DNA from: Nostoc sp. HK-01
GTDB lineage: Bacteria; Cyanobacteriota; Cyanobacteriia; Cyanobacteriales; Nostocaceae
Direction: 5' to 3'
DNA: 64,000 nt
Assembly: GCA_003990705.1 (NCBI GenBank)
Contig: AP018318.1
Location: 3,599,501-3,663,500, forward strand
A program made the translations under genes and the position numbers. Positions within the stretch are counted from its first letter, which is position 1. Every line of letters starts with the position of its first letter. The notes beneath the pieces are model-generated. The model was given only the letters and a program-made list of their open reading frames with translations, was not told the DNA's origin and did not search any database. Of the stretch, positions 46,247 to 54,972 are shown in pieces.

Positions 46247-46880
46247 CGTTTTAGTATTTCTAGACTCATCTAAGCGAATTGCAGTTATCTTGCCATAGTT
46301 AGTGAATAGTTGCGTATAACTTTTATCAAAATTGCCATACCTTCACTTACGCTCAAACAACGGTTGACTTAATAATTGTGTTAAAAATAATTCTTGGTAT
46401 GGGTTTTTACATAAAGATTTGATGAATTCACCTTTTAAATACTATTTGTGGTGTTGAATTGTGAGAAATTTTAAACAATCACACGTTCAATACGGTTACT
46501 AGCTGCTTTTTAAGCGCTCACAAACCTATTTTGTTAAGAGTTAGTTTAACTATTAATAAGATAGTAAATGCTTATTTAATTTCATATAATTCAATAATTA
46601 TGGCGGTATTTTTATCGCTTATTTACTCTATTTTTTTATTGAGCTAGATGATTTTTTTGTGGTAAATTAATAATGAGCTATCTATCTTTAGATAGTAGAT
46701 AAACAAGCCAAATTTATCTTATTAAGTTAATAGATTTTGTAAAAACTTACTCCTATATAGGATGTAATGCAAATATATATATCTACTTAATAGAGGATAT
46801 TTATTTTGCAAAAGTTGAGTTTTTATAATCAAGATGATTGTTTGAAAATCTAGTAACTAATAACATTGAGTCGCTAAAAT
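46247..46880. other. 634-base AT-rich intergenic region
   Basis: This region between the AmpG-like gene and the NRPS unit shows no gene, RNA or strong repeat. It is markedly AT-rich in its right half, as expected for the promoter region of an NRPS operon; no defined promoter can be assigned. Confidence 0.5.
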
Positions 46881-47570
46881 ATGGTGCAACTATATACGCC
46901 TGATGAGATTGATCAGCTGCAACAAGATATTCCTTATTTAGTTGAAACTTGGAATTGGCTGAGAAGTTTTTTAGCTAAACCTCATCCTGAGTTAGGTAGG
47001 AATGGGAATGTTTGTCCATATATGCCTAAAGCACTAAACTCAAACTGTATTAGGTTGAAAGTTATTCGTTCTCAAAATCTAGGTCGGCAGGAAATATCAG
47101 ATATAGTTTTAAGTTATCGGAATGCTTTTCTAGATTTAGAACCAAAAAACAAAGAAGAATCAATTTATAAAGCGATAATACTCATCTTTCCTGAGATAAA
47201 AAATGAAGAAGCGACGATATTAATTGACAGTATCCAAAAGCAACTCAAGCCATTCTTTGTAGAATCAGGATTAATGTTAGGAGAATTTCATAAGCGTAAT
47301 GAAACGGGTGGATTACACAATCCCAATTTTCGTCCTCTTCGCAGTCCTATTCCAATGTTAGCAATTCGTTTTATGGTTGAGTCTGATCTGCCTTTTCTTC
47401 TAAGTGCCGATGATATATATTCTCAAGTTAGATATTTAGAAGCTTATTTAAAACAATTCCGGAAAAAATTCAAAGATGAAAATAAATTTAAAACTGCTTG
47501 TCAAGCACTAGATTTAGCAAAAAAACAGATAGCAAAAGAAAATAATCTAATATTCTATGAAATAAATTAA
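46881..47570 (+). CDS. Hypothetical protein of the NRPS unit (DUF6875-like)
   Basis: A 229-residue soluble protein. Conserved-looking segments are KPHPELGRNGNVCPYMPKAL (about 33-52), FHKRNETGGLHNPNFRPLRS and PIPMLAIRFMVESDLPFLL. From memory this pattern matches a domain of unknown function found beside secondary-metabolite genes (DUF6875); the match is not verified. The NRPS gene starts 28 bases after its stop, so it is probably co-expressed and acts on or with the product. Confidence 0.65.
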   Translation: MVQLYTPDEIDQLQQDIPYLVETWNWLRSFLAKPHPELGRNGNVCPYMPKALNSNCIRLKVIRSQNLGRQEISDIVLSYRNAFLDLEPKNKEESIYKAIILIFPEIKNEEATILIDSIQKQLKPFFVESGLMLGEFHKRNETGGLHNPNFRPLRSPIPMLAIRFMVESDLPFLLSADDIYSQVRYLEAYLKQFRKKFKDENKFKTACQALDLAKKQIAKENNLIFYEIN

Positions 47571-47598
47571 TAAATATCGAACTTTTTATTAAACTTAG

Positions 47599-50385
47599 AT
47601 GAACAATAAGGTCAATACTTTGAGTAATACTGAGACTTTCACCTCTTTACAGGAGTGTTACACGACTGAAGTAATTAATACTTCGTCTATGTGTATTCAC
47701 GAGCTATTTGAGCAACAAGTAGAAAGTTCTCCTGATGAAATAGCCGTGGTATTTTTAGACGTGCATAGCGAAGGCACTCAAGTAGGAGCATTCTCCGACT
47801 TGAGTGGACTGGTATTAGCTTCTCATTCGCGTAGCATCTCCGATAAGAGAAAAGTAAATCAGCAACTTACTTATAGGGAGTTAAATCAGCAGGCGAACCA
47901 GTTAGCCCATTACCTGCGCTATTTGGGAGTTGGCCCAGAAGTATTAGTGGGCATTTGTTTAGAACGATCGCTGCAAATGGCGATCGCAATATTAGCAGTT
48001 CTCAAAGCTGGAGGTGCTTATGTGCCTTTAGATCCATCCTATCCTTTAGAGCGTTTAGCCTTCATCTTGGAAGATACCCAAGCGCCTATACTACTAACCC
48101 AAGAAAAATTCCTCCCAAGCCTACCAAATCTCAGCGGCAAAGTAATTTGTCTTGATTCAGATTGGCAGGTAATTGCTCAAAACAGTCAAGAAAACCCAAT
48201 CAATAAAACTAGTCCTGATAACCTCATATATGTCATCTACACATCTGGTTCCACAGGACAACCAAAGGGTGTAATGATTCCCCACAAAGGCATTTATAAT
48301 CAGCTTTACTGGCGACAAACGAGCTTTAAATTAACAGCCGCAGACAAAGTTTTGCAGACAATTTCTTTTAGCTTTGATCCCTCCGTCTGGCAAATATTCT
48401 GGCCATTATGCTTTGGCGCACAGTTAGTCATGGCTCATCCAGAAGGACATCGAGACAGTGCTTATTTAGTTAAAGTAATTTGCGAACAGCAGATTACTGT
48501 CATGGCACTAGTACCTTCTATGCTCCAAGTTTTGTTAGAAGAGAAGGGAATTGAAAATTGCCGATGTCTCAGACATATTACCTGTGGCGGCGAAGCTTTA
48601 CCCGTTGAACTCATAGAGCGTTTCTTTGAGCGCCTGTGCCTGGATAATGTGCTATTTAATTGCTATGGGCCAACAGAAGCTTCCATTGATGCTAGTTTCT
48701 GGAAGTGCCAAAGAGGAACTAATTATCTTGTGGCTCCGATTGGTTGCCCTATTACCAATACAGAAATTTATATTTTAAATGAGGATTTGCAGCCTGTTGC
48801 GATCGGTGAACCGGGTGAACTGTACATTGGTGGAGTTGGTCTAGCGCGGGGCTATCTCAACCGTCCGCAACTAACAGCAGAGAAGTTCATTCCCCACCTT
48901 TTTAGCCAAGAACCAGGCGCGCGTTTGTACAAAACTGGAGATTTAGTTAGTTATTTACCAGACAGTAACATTGAATTCCTTGGTCGCATCGACCAACAAC
49001 TGAAGATTCGCGGCTTTCGCATTGAACTAGGAGAAATCGAAGCCACACTCAACCAGCATCCAGCGCTAAAACAAACCTTGGTGATGGCGAGAGAGGATGT
49101 TCCTGGTAACAAGAGACTTGTGGCCTATGTTGTTGCCCATCCAGAACAAATCCCTAGTCAAAGTCAATTGCATCGCTTTTTGCAAGATAAATTGCCTGAG
49201 TATATGATACCTGCGACCTTTGTATTTTTGGATGCACTGCCATTAAATCCAAATGGCAAGGTAGACCGTCGCAGCCTACCTGCACCTGAGTCATTTATCC
49301 AAAAGCTCACAGAATTTATCGCTCCTAGTAACTCATTAGAACTGCAATTAGCCCAGATTTGGCAACAAGTTTTAGGAATTCAATCTCTTGGGGTGAAAGA
49401 TAATTTTTTTGAGTTGGGAGGAAACTCACTGTTAGCAATGCGGTTATTAATTGAGATTAACCGCAAGTTGGGTAAAAGCTTGCCCTTATCTACTTTTTTG
49501 ATGGCGCAAACAATAGAACAATTAGCTAATGTGTTAACTGACCAAGAAAAATCCGTACCGTTTTCATCTTTAGTGCCAATTCAAACCGCTGGTACTAAAC
49601 CGCCTCTGTTCTTGGTTCATGCAATGGGAGGTAATGTCCTCTTTTATCGAGACTTGGTCAAGTATTTAGAACCAGATCAACCAGTTTATGGGTTACAAGC
49701 ACAGGGACTGGATGGGCAACAAACACCTTGTACTTCTATTGTCGAAATGGCATCTCGCTATCTTCAAGAAATCCGCCAGATTCAGAGTCATGGCCCTTAT
49801 TTTTTAGCAGGCTTTTCATTTGGAGGTATGGTAGCTTTTGAGATGGCTCAACAACTTTATGCTCAAGGAGAAGAAGTTGCTTTTTTGGCTTTGTTAGACA
49901 CTCCATCTTCACTTTCTGGAAATACTCCAGCCAACCAATTGGAAAAATCTCAGTTTTTTCATTTATTTAAACTTTTAAGTTTGAAACCAAAAGACCAATT
50001 AGCTTATCTATGGAACAGGATAAATTGGCATTTTACAGTAGGGAAGGTCAGCATTTTTTATCAGCTTTATCTGCGTTATATCAAACGCTCACCGCTTGAC
50101 TTGCAAATGTTGGCTGTCACTTGGGCTAACCATCAAGCAGGAACGCTGTATTTACCCTTAATTTATCCTGGTAAATTGACTGTGTTTCGCGCCAGTAAAT
50201 CAGAAATAGGTTTAGAGATAAAGCCTGATTTGGGATGGAGTCATTTAGCATCTGGCGGTTTAGAAAACTATGAAATGCCTGGTTCTCATGCAACCATGAT
50301 TCATGAACCAAACGTCAAATTTTTAGCTGAAAAATTAACTATTTGTTTACAACAAGCACGAGCCAGATTACTTAACTTTTTTTAA
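47599..50385 (+). CDS. Single-module NRPS: adenylation, carrier and thioesterase domains
   Basis: A 928-residue synthetase without a condensation domain. The A domain (about 35-565) has LTYRELN, the A3 core YTSGSTGQPKGV, YGPTEASI, YKTGDL and NGKVDRR. The carrier domain (about 580-650) has FFELGGNSLLAMRL with Ser for phosphopantetheine. The thioesterase (about 665-925) has GFSFGGMV and a late His in PGSHATMI. Pocket residues read by eye as DPWAICCIDK; no amino acid is assigned. An insert of about 33 residues between AVVF and QQLTYREL is encoded by a repeat. Confidence 0.9.
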   Translation: MNNKVNTLSNTETFTSLQECYTTEVINTSSMCIHELFEQQVESSPDEIAVVFLDVHSEGTQVGAFSDLSGLVLASHSRSISDKRKVNQQLTYRELNQQANQLAHYLRYLGVGPEVLVGICLERSLQMAIAILAVLKAGGAYVPLDPSYPLERLAFILEDTQAPILLTQEKFLPSLPNLSGKVICLDSDWQVIAQNSQENPINKTSPDNLIYVIYTSGSTGQPKGVMIPHKGIYNQLYWRQTSFKLTAADKVLQTISFSFDPSVWQIFWPLCFGAQLVMAHPEGHRDSAYLVKVICEQQITVMALVPSMLQVLLEEKGIENCRCLRHITCGGEALPVELIERFFERLCLDNVLFNCYGPTEASIDASFWKCQRGTNYLVAPIGCPITNTEIYILNEDLQPVAIGEPGELYIGGVGLARGYLNRPQLTAEKFIPHLFSQEPGARLYKTGDLVSYLPDSNIEFLGRIDQQLKIRGFRIELGEIEATLNQHPALKQTLVMAREDVPGNKRLVAYVVAHPEQIPSQSQLHRFLQDKLPEYMIPATFVFLDALPLNPNGKVDRRSLPAPESFIQKLTEFIAPSNSLELQLAQIWQQVLGIQSLGVKDNFFELGGNSLLAMRLLIEINRKLGKSLPLSTFLMAQTIEQLANVLTDQEKSVPFSSLVPIQTAGTKPPLFLVHAMGGNVLFYRDLVKYLEPDQPVYGLQAQGLDGQQTPCTSIVEMASRYLQEIRQIQSHGPYFLAGFSFGGMVAFEMAQQLYAQGEEVAFLALLDTPSSLSGNTPANQLEKSQFFHLFKLLSLKPKDQLAYLWNRINWHFTVGKVSIFYQLYLRYIKRSPLDLQMLAVTWANHQAGTLYLPLIYPGKLTVFRASKSEIGLEIKPDLGWSHLASGGLENYEMPGSHATMIHEPNVKFLAEKLTICLQQARARLLNFF
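47757..47868 (+). repeat. In-frame palindromic repeat inside the adenylation domain
   Basis: The insert in the A domain contains a 30-bp hairpin at 47776-47805 (ACTCAAGT and ACTTGAGT outer arms, GGAG and CTCC inner arms). It keeps the frame and adds about 33 residues to a surface loop near the N-terminus. Confidence 0.65.
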
Positions 50386-51832
50386 TTGTATGAACTTGAT
50401 GTCCTCTGATTTCTACTTGGTGTGTAGCAAGGCATTTTTGCCAACCTTCACGGGTGCCAATATCACTTTTTTGCTGAAGTAAACCTAATTCCTGTTCTTG
50501 TTGTGTAAGTTTAGCAAATTCTTCGTATTGGGGATAGTTAGACATGACAAAGGTTTCTTTACGATGCAGAACAGGTGGGTTTGCCCGATTTGCATAGTCT
50601 CGGTGAGTGACGTATAAAGTTTTTAAGTCAATTGTGATGCTGGCGTTTAAGGCTGGATGGGGGTCTGTGTCGAAGTCTGGATAAAATAAGTAGGATATTT
50701 GCGGTTGGTCAAGGTTATATTTGATTAGCGTCGCCCCATCAACACGCCCAATAGTTCGGCTGGCGCAACCTTCGTAAATGCGGAGTAAGGGGTCGAGGGC
50801 GGCGAGGGCGGAAACATGAACGTAAAGTGCGCCGCGTGTGTGCTTGCCAATTTTACTTTTTTCGCAAGCTGTTTGGACTACTTTTGGTCTACCTAAACTA
50901 AATAGTTTTTGGTCAGCAACTTCGCAAGCTTCTTCGTAACTACCGAAGAAAGCTTTAATGTCGTGGCGCATTTCTGACGCTAGTTGTGAGAATTTGGGGC
51001 GTTGATCAAAGTGAGTAAGGGCAAGGTAAACTTGAATATCTAAAGAACGATGATAGGCGATCGCATCCCATTCTGCTTCATCGGTGGCTTGCAGCACAAC
51101 CGCAAAGGCGCGGCGGAAGTTACCAAATTCGCTTAGTAGTTCTTGTTCGTTGGCTAATTCACCCTTGACAGGTAATCTCCCGCGTTTGGTAAAAAATGCC
51201 ATCAGTGGTGCAAGTTGTTCTTGATAGTCTTCAAAACGCTTGCTAGGAATGCGGACTCGCGGTGTATAAGTGCGCGAAAAGAAGCGAATGGCTTTGAAAC
51301 TTTCTTTTTCGGCTTCGTCGCGGAAAACAAAGTAAACACCCAATGCTACCGGGACTGCATCAACATTGAGAATTTCATCAATATATTTTTTAAGTTCTGC
51401 TTGCTCGTAATATTTTTGAAAGGTATTACGGCTAGTGACAATGCCATCATTGTAAGCGAGTTGGGCTTTGCTAGGAGCATTAATTAATACTTGAGCCGCC
51501 ACAATTAAAACTTTGCGAGTGAGTTCCCAGGCTTTGATGAGGCTTTGGTTGCGTTCTTCTAAATCTTCGATGACGTTGACAACGTAACCCAAATTAACTA
51601 CATCAGCAGGCGTAATTTGCTGATTGGGATAGTAGTAAGGATCCCAACCGTTACTGCTATAGCCGAGGTTCCCGACGCGCTGCACATCACCACCATAACC
51701 GCAGCCGTAGTCAAAAAAAGTTGTGTCCTGATTGATGATTGACCATTCTATGGCTAATCTTACAGGACGAGAGATTTCTGTGCGGGCGATCGCAGCGCGA
51801 TGACGATCAATTTCTAAGTAGCTCTCCGGCAT
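50372..51832 (-). CDS. DNA phosphorothioation-associated putative methyltransferase
   Basis: A 486-residue protein. The SAM-binding motif I is FFDYGCGYGGDVQRV (about 38-52) with VVNLGYVVNVIED after it; a large C-terminal region has no clear motif. It matches the pattern of methyltransferases that travel with dnd genes. Whether it methylates DNA or another target is not established. It is 29 bases after dndE on the same strand, and its last 14 bases overlap the convergent NRPS gene end. Confidence 0.85.
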   Translation of the reverse strand: MPESYLEIDRHRAAIARTEISRPVRLAIEWSIINQDTTFFDYGCGYGGDVQRVGNLGYSSNGWDPYYYPNQQITPADVVNLGYVVNVIEDLEERNQSLIKAWELTRKVLIVAAQVLINAPSKAQLAYNDGIVTSRNTFQKYYEQAELKKYIDEILNVDAVPVALGVYFVFRDEAEKESFKAIRFFSRTYTPRVRIPSKRFEDYQEQLAPLMAFFTKRGRLPVKGELANEQELLSEFGNFRRAFAVVLQATDEAEWDAIAYHRSLDIQVYLALTHFDQRPKFSQLASEMRHDIKAFFGSYEEACEVADQKLFSLGRPKVVQTACEKSKIGKHTRGALYVHVSALAALDPLLRIYEGCASRTIGRVDGATLIKYNLDQPQISYLFYPDFDTDPHPALNASITIDLKTLYVTHRDYANRANPPVLHRKETFVMSNYPQYEEFAKLTQQEQELGLLQQKSDIGTREGWQKCLATHQVEIRGHQVHTIKKS

Positions 51833-51861
51833 AAAGTTATCAAGAAGAACTACATTAATCC

Positions 51862-52251
51862 TTATATCTTCTCTAGGGCGATCGCAATCAAATCTTCAAT
51901 TTTCTTGATATTTTGATCGCCTGCTAAATAACCAATCCCACGATGCAAATGTAGCCGGAATTGAGTTGCTAAGGTTTCTTTATCTGTGGCATAGCCATCA
52001 TTATGACAGCGTTGCTTGAGGGCGAGGAGCAGAATATCAGACATTTCGCCACCAAAGACGCGCCATGTCATTTCCACATTACTATCTTGAGGAATGGGTA
52101 CGGGTGATGGTGGTGTTGCTTCAGCGAGGGAACGACAAAACGCCCAACGACACAAGATATTCCATTGATCAATTTTGGTGTTACGACGGAGTTTTAATAG
52201 TTGGTCTTTAGCTGTTTGAGAAAGTTTAATTCTTTCGATTGGAGATTCCAT
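51862..52251 (-). CDS. dndE: DNA sulfur modification protein DndE
   Basis: A 129-residue basic helical protein (IERIKLSQTAKDQLLKLRRN, WNILCRWAFCRSLAE, HLHRGIGYLAGD). DndE binds nicked DNA and is needed, with DndC and DndD, to place sulfur in the DNA backbone. ATG at 52251 lies five bases after the dndD stop; a longer frame from TTG at 52263 would overlap dndD by seven bases. Length and motifs are typical. Confidence 0.92.
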   Translation of the reverse strand: MESPIERIKLSQTAKDQLLKLRRNTKIDQWNILCRWAFCRSLAEATPPSPVPIPQDSNVEMTWRVFGGEMSDILLLALKQRCHNDGYATDKETLATQFRLHLHRGIGYLAGDQNIKKIEDLIAIALEKI

Positions 52252-52256
52252 ATCTT

Positions 52257-54245
52257 TTACCAAAAATATTTATTTTCCATCACTGTAGTTTGACGAGTGG
52301 ATGAGTCGTATTTGAGGAGGTATTCGCGGGCGATCGCTTCATTTTTCCTCAGCGTTTCGACTTCTTTTTTACCAATTTCCGTATCAGTAGAAAGCAGAAT
52401 TACTTGATGGCTGGCGGCGGGGAAGTATTTTTCTACTAGGTTTTGGCGGTGGGAAGAGTCAAGTCTGCCAAGTGGTGTGTCAATGGCTACTGGTAAGCGC
52501 AAGCCAGAGACTTTGGCGAGTCCCCAAAGGAAGGCGATCGCCAGTAGTTGTTTTTCCCCAGCCGACAATCGATGTTTAGGAACCTGTTTACCCTCAAAAT
52601 CAAACAGAGATAAGGCAAAGGTTTTAGTATCAATAGCAATGCGAAATACTAAATCTGATTTGTGCAGTAAATAGAGGAAACAGTTCTTCACTTCCTCCTC
52701 TAATTTATTTAGCTTCCTCAGCGTTAATTTTTCTCGAAAAAGTTTCAGCGTTTCTTGAACGTTAGTAGCTGAGGTAATAATATGTTCTCTATTTTTATGT
52801 TTTATATTTTTGTCAGTATAATCGTTTAATTCTTTTTTGGTTATTTCAATCGCCTCTGTTAACGCTGCTAATTTTATCCGAGTAGTTTCGTAATTTGCTT
52901 TAGCTTGTACAACTTCTTTTTGTGCTGCTTCCACAGCTTCACATAGCTTTTGATAAGCTTCTGGTTCGGCGGCGGTCTGCACTTGTCTTTCTAAAGTAAT
53001 AATTTCTTCTTGCAGATTTTTCAGTTTAACCAAATGTTGTTTTGCTAAATTACAAGCATTTTGTAAATGATATCTCACATTATCTAACTGGCTCAAGCTT
53101 TCTTCGTCAGCTAATAACCAAGGTGCTTCAGCTTGAAGTGAATTTGCATATAAATTATCGACATCCTCCGCTAAAAAAGATTGGATTTTATCAACTTGAT
53201 CAGCAGCAATAGTTAACTGATTTAGCCAATCAAGTAACCGTTTATCTCGATCAAGCAAAACATCTCTCGCAAGTTGCACTTGTTGAGTCCGAAATTCATT
53301 TGTTCCCTGTGCTTGTACCTGACTCAATAAATTAGGAATTAAAGCTAAAGGTAAAATCTCAGCAGCTAACTCACATAAAGATTGGCGAATGGTTTCTAGA
53401 TCTGTAGTTTTTTCCTTTTGTTTCTCCTCTAACTGACTACGTTCAGCAGCGATTTTACCACCATCAGATACAAATTTGTCTAAAGCTTCTCGCTGTATAG
53501 TTTCTAATGCTTCAACTTGATTTTTTAAATTAGCTAACTCTTGTTCTGTGACTTGATAATCTTCTTGCTGTTGTAATAACCTCTTTTCAATAACTTCGAG
53601 ATTAGCTAAATCTTTAGTATCAGCCATCTCTTTACGCTTGCGGTTGATTAAAACATCTAAATCAACTGCTAATTTGTCAGCCAATTCTAGCCCTAACAGC
53701 CCACGAATAGCTTCAACAACAATTGGTGGTGGTGTTTCTTGTTCTGCTAGTTCTTTAACTTGTTCGCCATCAAATAAAAATAAATTAGAAATTCCTAAAG
53801 GTAGTAAATTTTCTATATAGTCATCCCAGATATTTATCAGATAATCAACAGGCCAAGTATCATCGTCACCTAAAATTCCTAAAGCATCTCTACCATCTTT
53901 AGGATTTTTCTCCCAAGTTCTCACAATCCGATATTTTACTGGCTGATCATCTTCGATATGTTCAAAAAGTAACTCAATACGTGTCTTTTCAGCAGGAGTA
54001 GCTTTACTATTAACACATTGATTTAAAAAATCACTATAGCTCAAATTACCGCGCGTCGAACATTGAGCGCGTTGTCCATATAATGCCAGACGAATTGCAT
54101 CCATCAGCGTAGTTTTTCCGCCGCCATTCATACCGCCTAATAAAAGAATCGGGCGGGGATTTTCTTCAATTCTTGGGTCAAGATTAATTACTTGTCTGCC
54201 AGAATAAGGGCCAAAATTTTGTAATACCAGTTCCAAAAATATCAT
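52257..54245 (-). CDS. dndD: DNA sulfur modification ATPase DndD
   Basis: A 662-residue SMC/RecN-like ATPase of the phosphorothioation complex. The Walker A motif is GGMNGGGKTT at 37-46, central coiled coil runs about 190-540, and the C-terminal ATPase half has LSAGEKQLLAIAF and Walker B VAIDTPLGRLD. It is thought to open or nick DNA for sulfur insertion. It lies between a small hypothetical gene and dndE on the minus strand. Confidence 0.95.
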   Translation of the reverse strand: MIFLELVLQNFGPYSGRQVINLDPRIEENPRPILLLGGMNGGGKTTLMDAIRLALYGQRAQCSTRGNLSYSDFLNQCVNSKATPAEKTRIELLFEHIEDDQPVKYRIVRTWEKNPKDGRDALGILGDDDTWPVDYLINIWDDYIENLLPLGISNLFLFDGEQVKELAEQETPPPIVVEAIRGLLGLELADKLAVDLDVLINRKRKEMADTKDLANLEVIEKRLLQQQEDYQVTEQELANLKNQVEALETIQREALDKFVSDGGKIAAERSQLEEKQKEKTTDLETIRQSLCELAAEILPLALIPNLLSQVQAQGTNEFRTQQVQLARDVLLDRDKRLLDWLNQLTIAADQVDKIQSFLAEDVDNLYANSLQAEAPWLLADEESLSQLDNVRYHLQNACNLAKQHLVKLKNLQEEIITLERQVQTAAEPEAYQKLCEAVEAAQKEVVQAKANYETTRIKLAALTEAIEITKKELNDYTDKNIKHKNREHIITSATNVQETLKLFREKLTLRKLNKLEEEVKNCFLYLLHKSDLVFRIAIDTKTFALSLFDFEGKQVPKHRLSAGEKQLLAIAFLWGLAKVSGLRLPVAIDTPLGRLDSSHRQNLVEKYFPAASHQVILLSTDTEIGKKEVETLRKNEAIAREYLLKYDSSTRQTTVMENKYFW

Positions 54246-54279
54246 TTGTCTTTATAGATAAAAGGCTAGATGGGTTTTG

Positions 54280-54312
54280 AGATCCCCGACTTCTTAAAGA
54301 AGTCGGGGATCT
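54280..54312. repeat. Perfect hairpin repeat upstream of dndD
   Basis: AGATCCCCGACTTCTT is followed at once by its inverse, a stem of up to 16 bp with almost no loop. This is a common form of small dispersed palindrome in filamentous cyanobacteria. It lies between the 84-residue gene and dndD and may tune expression of the dndDE segment. Confidence 0.75.
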
Positions 54313-54353
54313 GACCACTCCCACGTCTTAAAATGAATGCGATGAACCACTAA

Positions 54354-54608
54354 TTAGTTTGTCAGAATATGCCTTGTTAAAATACTCATAACTTCGCCAG
54401 GGCTAGAACTAGGTAATAAAGGACTCCACTCGTTAACTTCCGCAAAACCAAGTTTGTATAAAGTCAAAATTGTGTTGTTAACACCTCTTTTAGAACCATA
54501 AATTACTACTTTGACAGACTCTCTATCGGGTGTTGTTTCTGTAAAGTTGTGAGTAGAAACAAGCGACGGGGTGGTTTGAATAGTCTCGGCTACAAAGCTT
54601 TTAGTCAT
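54354..54608 (-). CDS. Conserved small protein within the dnd island
   Basis: An 84-residue soluble protein. The first 25 residues are Ser/Thr-rich; the rest (VKVVIYGSKRGVNNTILTLY to PLLPSSSPGEVMSIL) looks like a compact alpha/beta fold. I do not recognise a family and it is not one of the known dnd genes. It lies on the dndD strand, 109 bases before it, and is separated from it by a hairpin. Confidence 0.6.
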   Translation of the reverse strand: MTKSFVAETIQTTPSLVSTHNFTETTPDRESVKVVIYGSKRGVNNTILTLYKLGFAEVNEWSPLLPSSSPGEVMSILTRHILTN

Positions 54609-54729
54609 GGAAATTTACCTGCTTGCTGGTAAAAGTTACTGTTACATAAACGTAACAAGATAATCTTACACCGTTTGTTACATATACAGAACATTTACTA
54701 GGTTATGAGCCTTTGACACAATCAAAGGC

Positions 54730-54972
54730 ATGGGAAAAGCAGGAAAAGCGTTGAAACAGGTGTTAGAAACATACAGCATCAGCCAAAACAAGTTAGCAGT
54801 AACAATGGGAACAGGACGGCCAAACGTTCACCGTTGGATTAATGAAATGACAGACCCCGTTGCTGATAAGCTGTTAGAAATTCGTGATGCACTCAGAAAA
54901 ATTAATCCAGCCGCCGCAGACGAGTTTATTAGGCTGTACTTAGGAGATGCTAATGATGACCAGCAAGTTTAA
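54730..54972 (+). CDS. XRE/Cro-type helix-turn-helix regulator
   Basis: An 80-residue protein with one HTH domain (about 8-62): LKQVLETYSISQNKLAVTMG, then TGRPNVHRWINEMTDPVADK as the recognition helix region. It is divergent from the small dnd-island gene and its stop overlaps the dndC stop by a few bases. It is a good candidate for control of the island, but no operator was proven. Confidence 0.85.
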   Translation: MGKAGKALKQVLETYSISQNKLAVTMGTGRPNVHRWINEMTDPVADKLLEIRDALRKINPAAADEFIRLYLGDANDDQQV

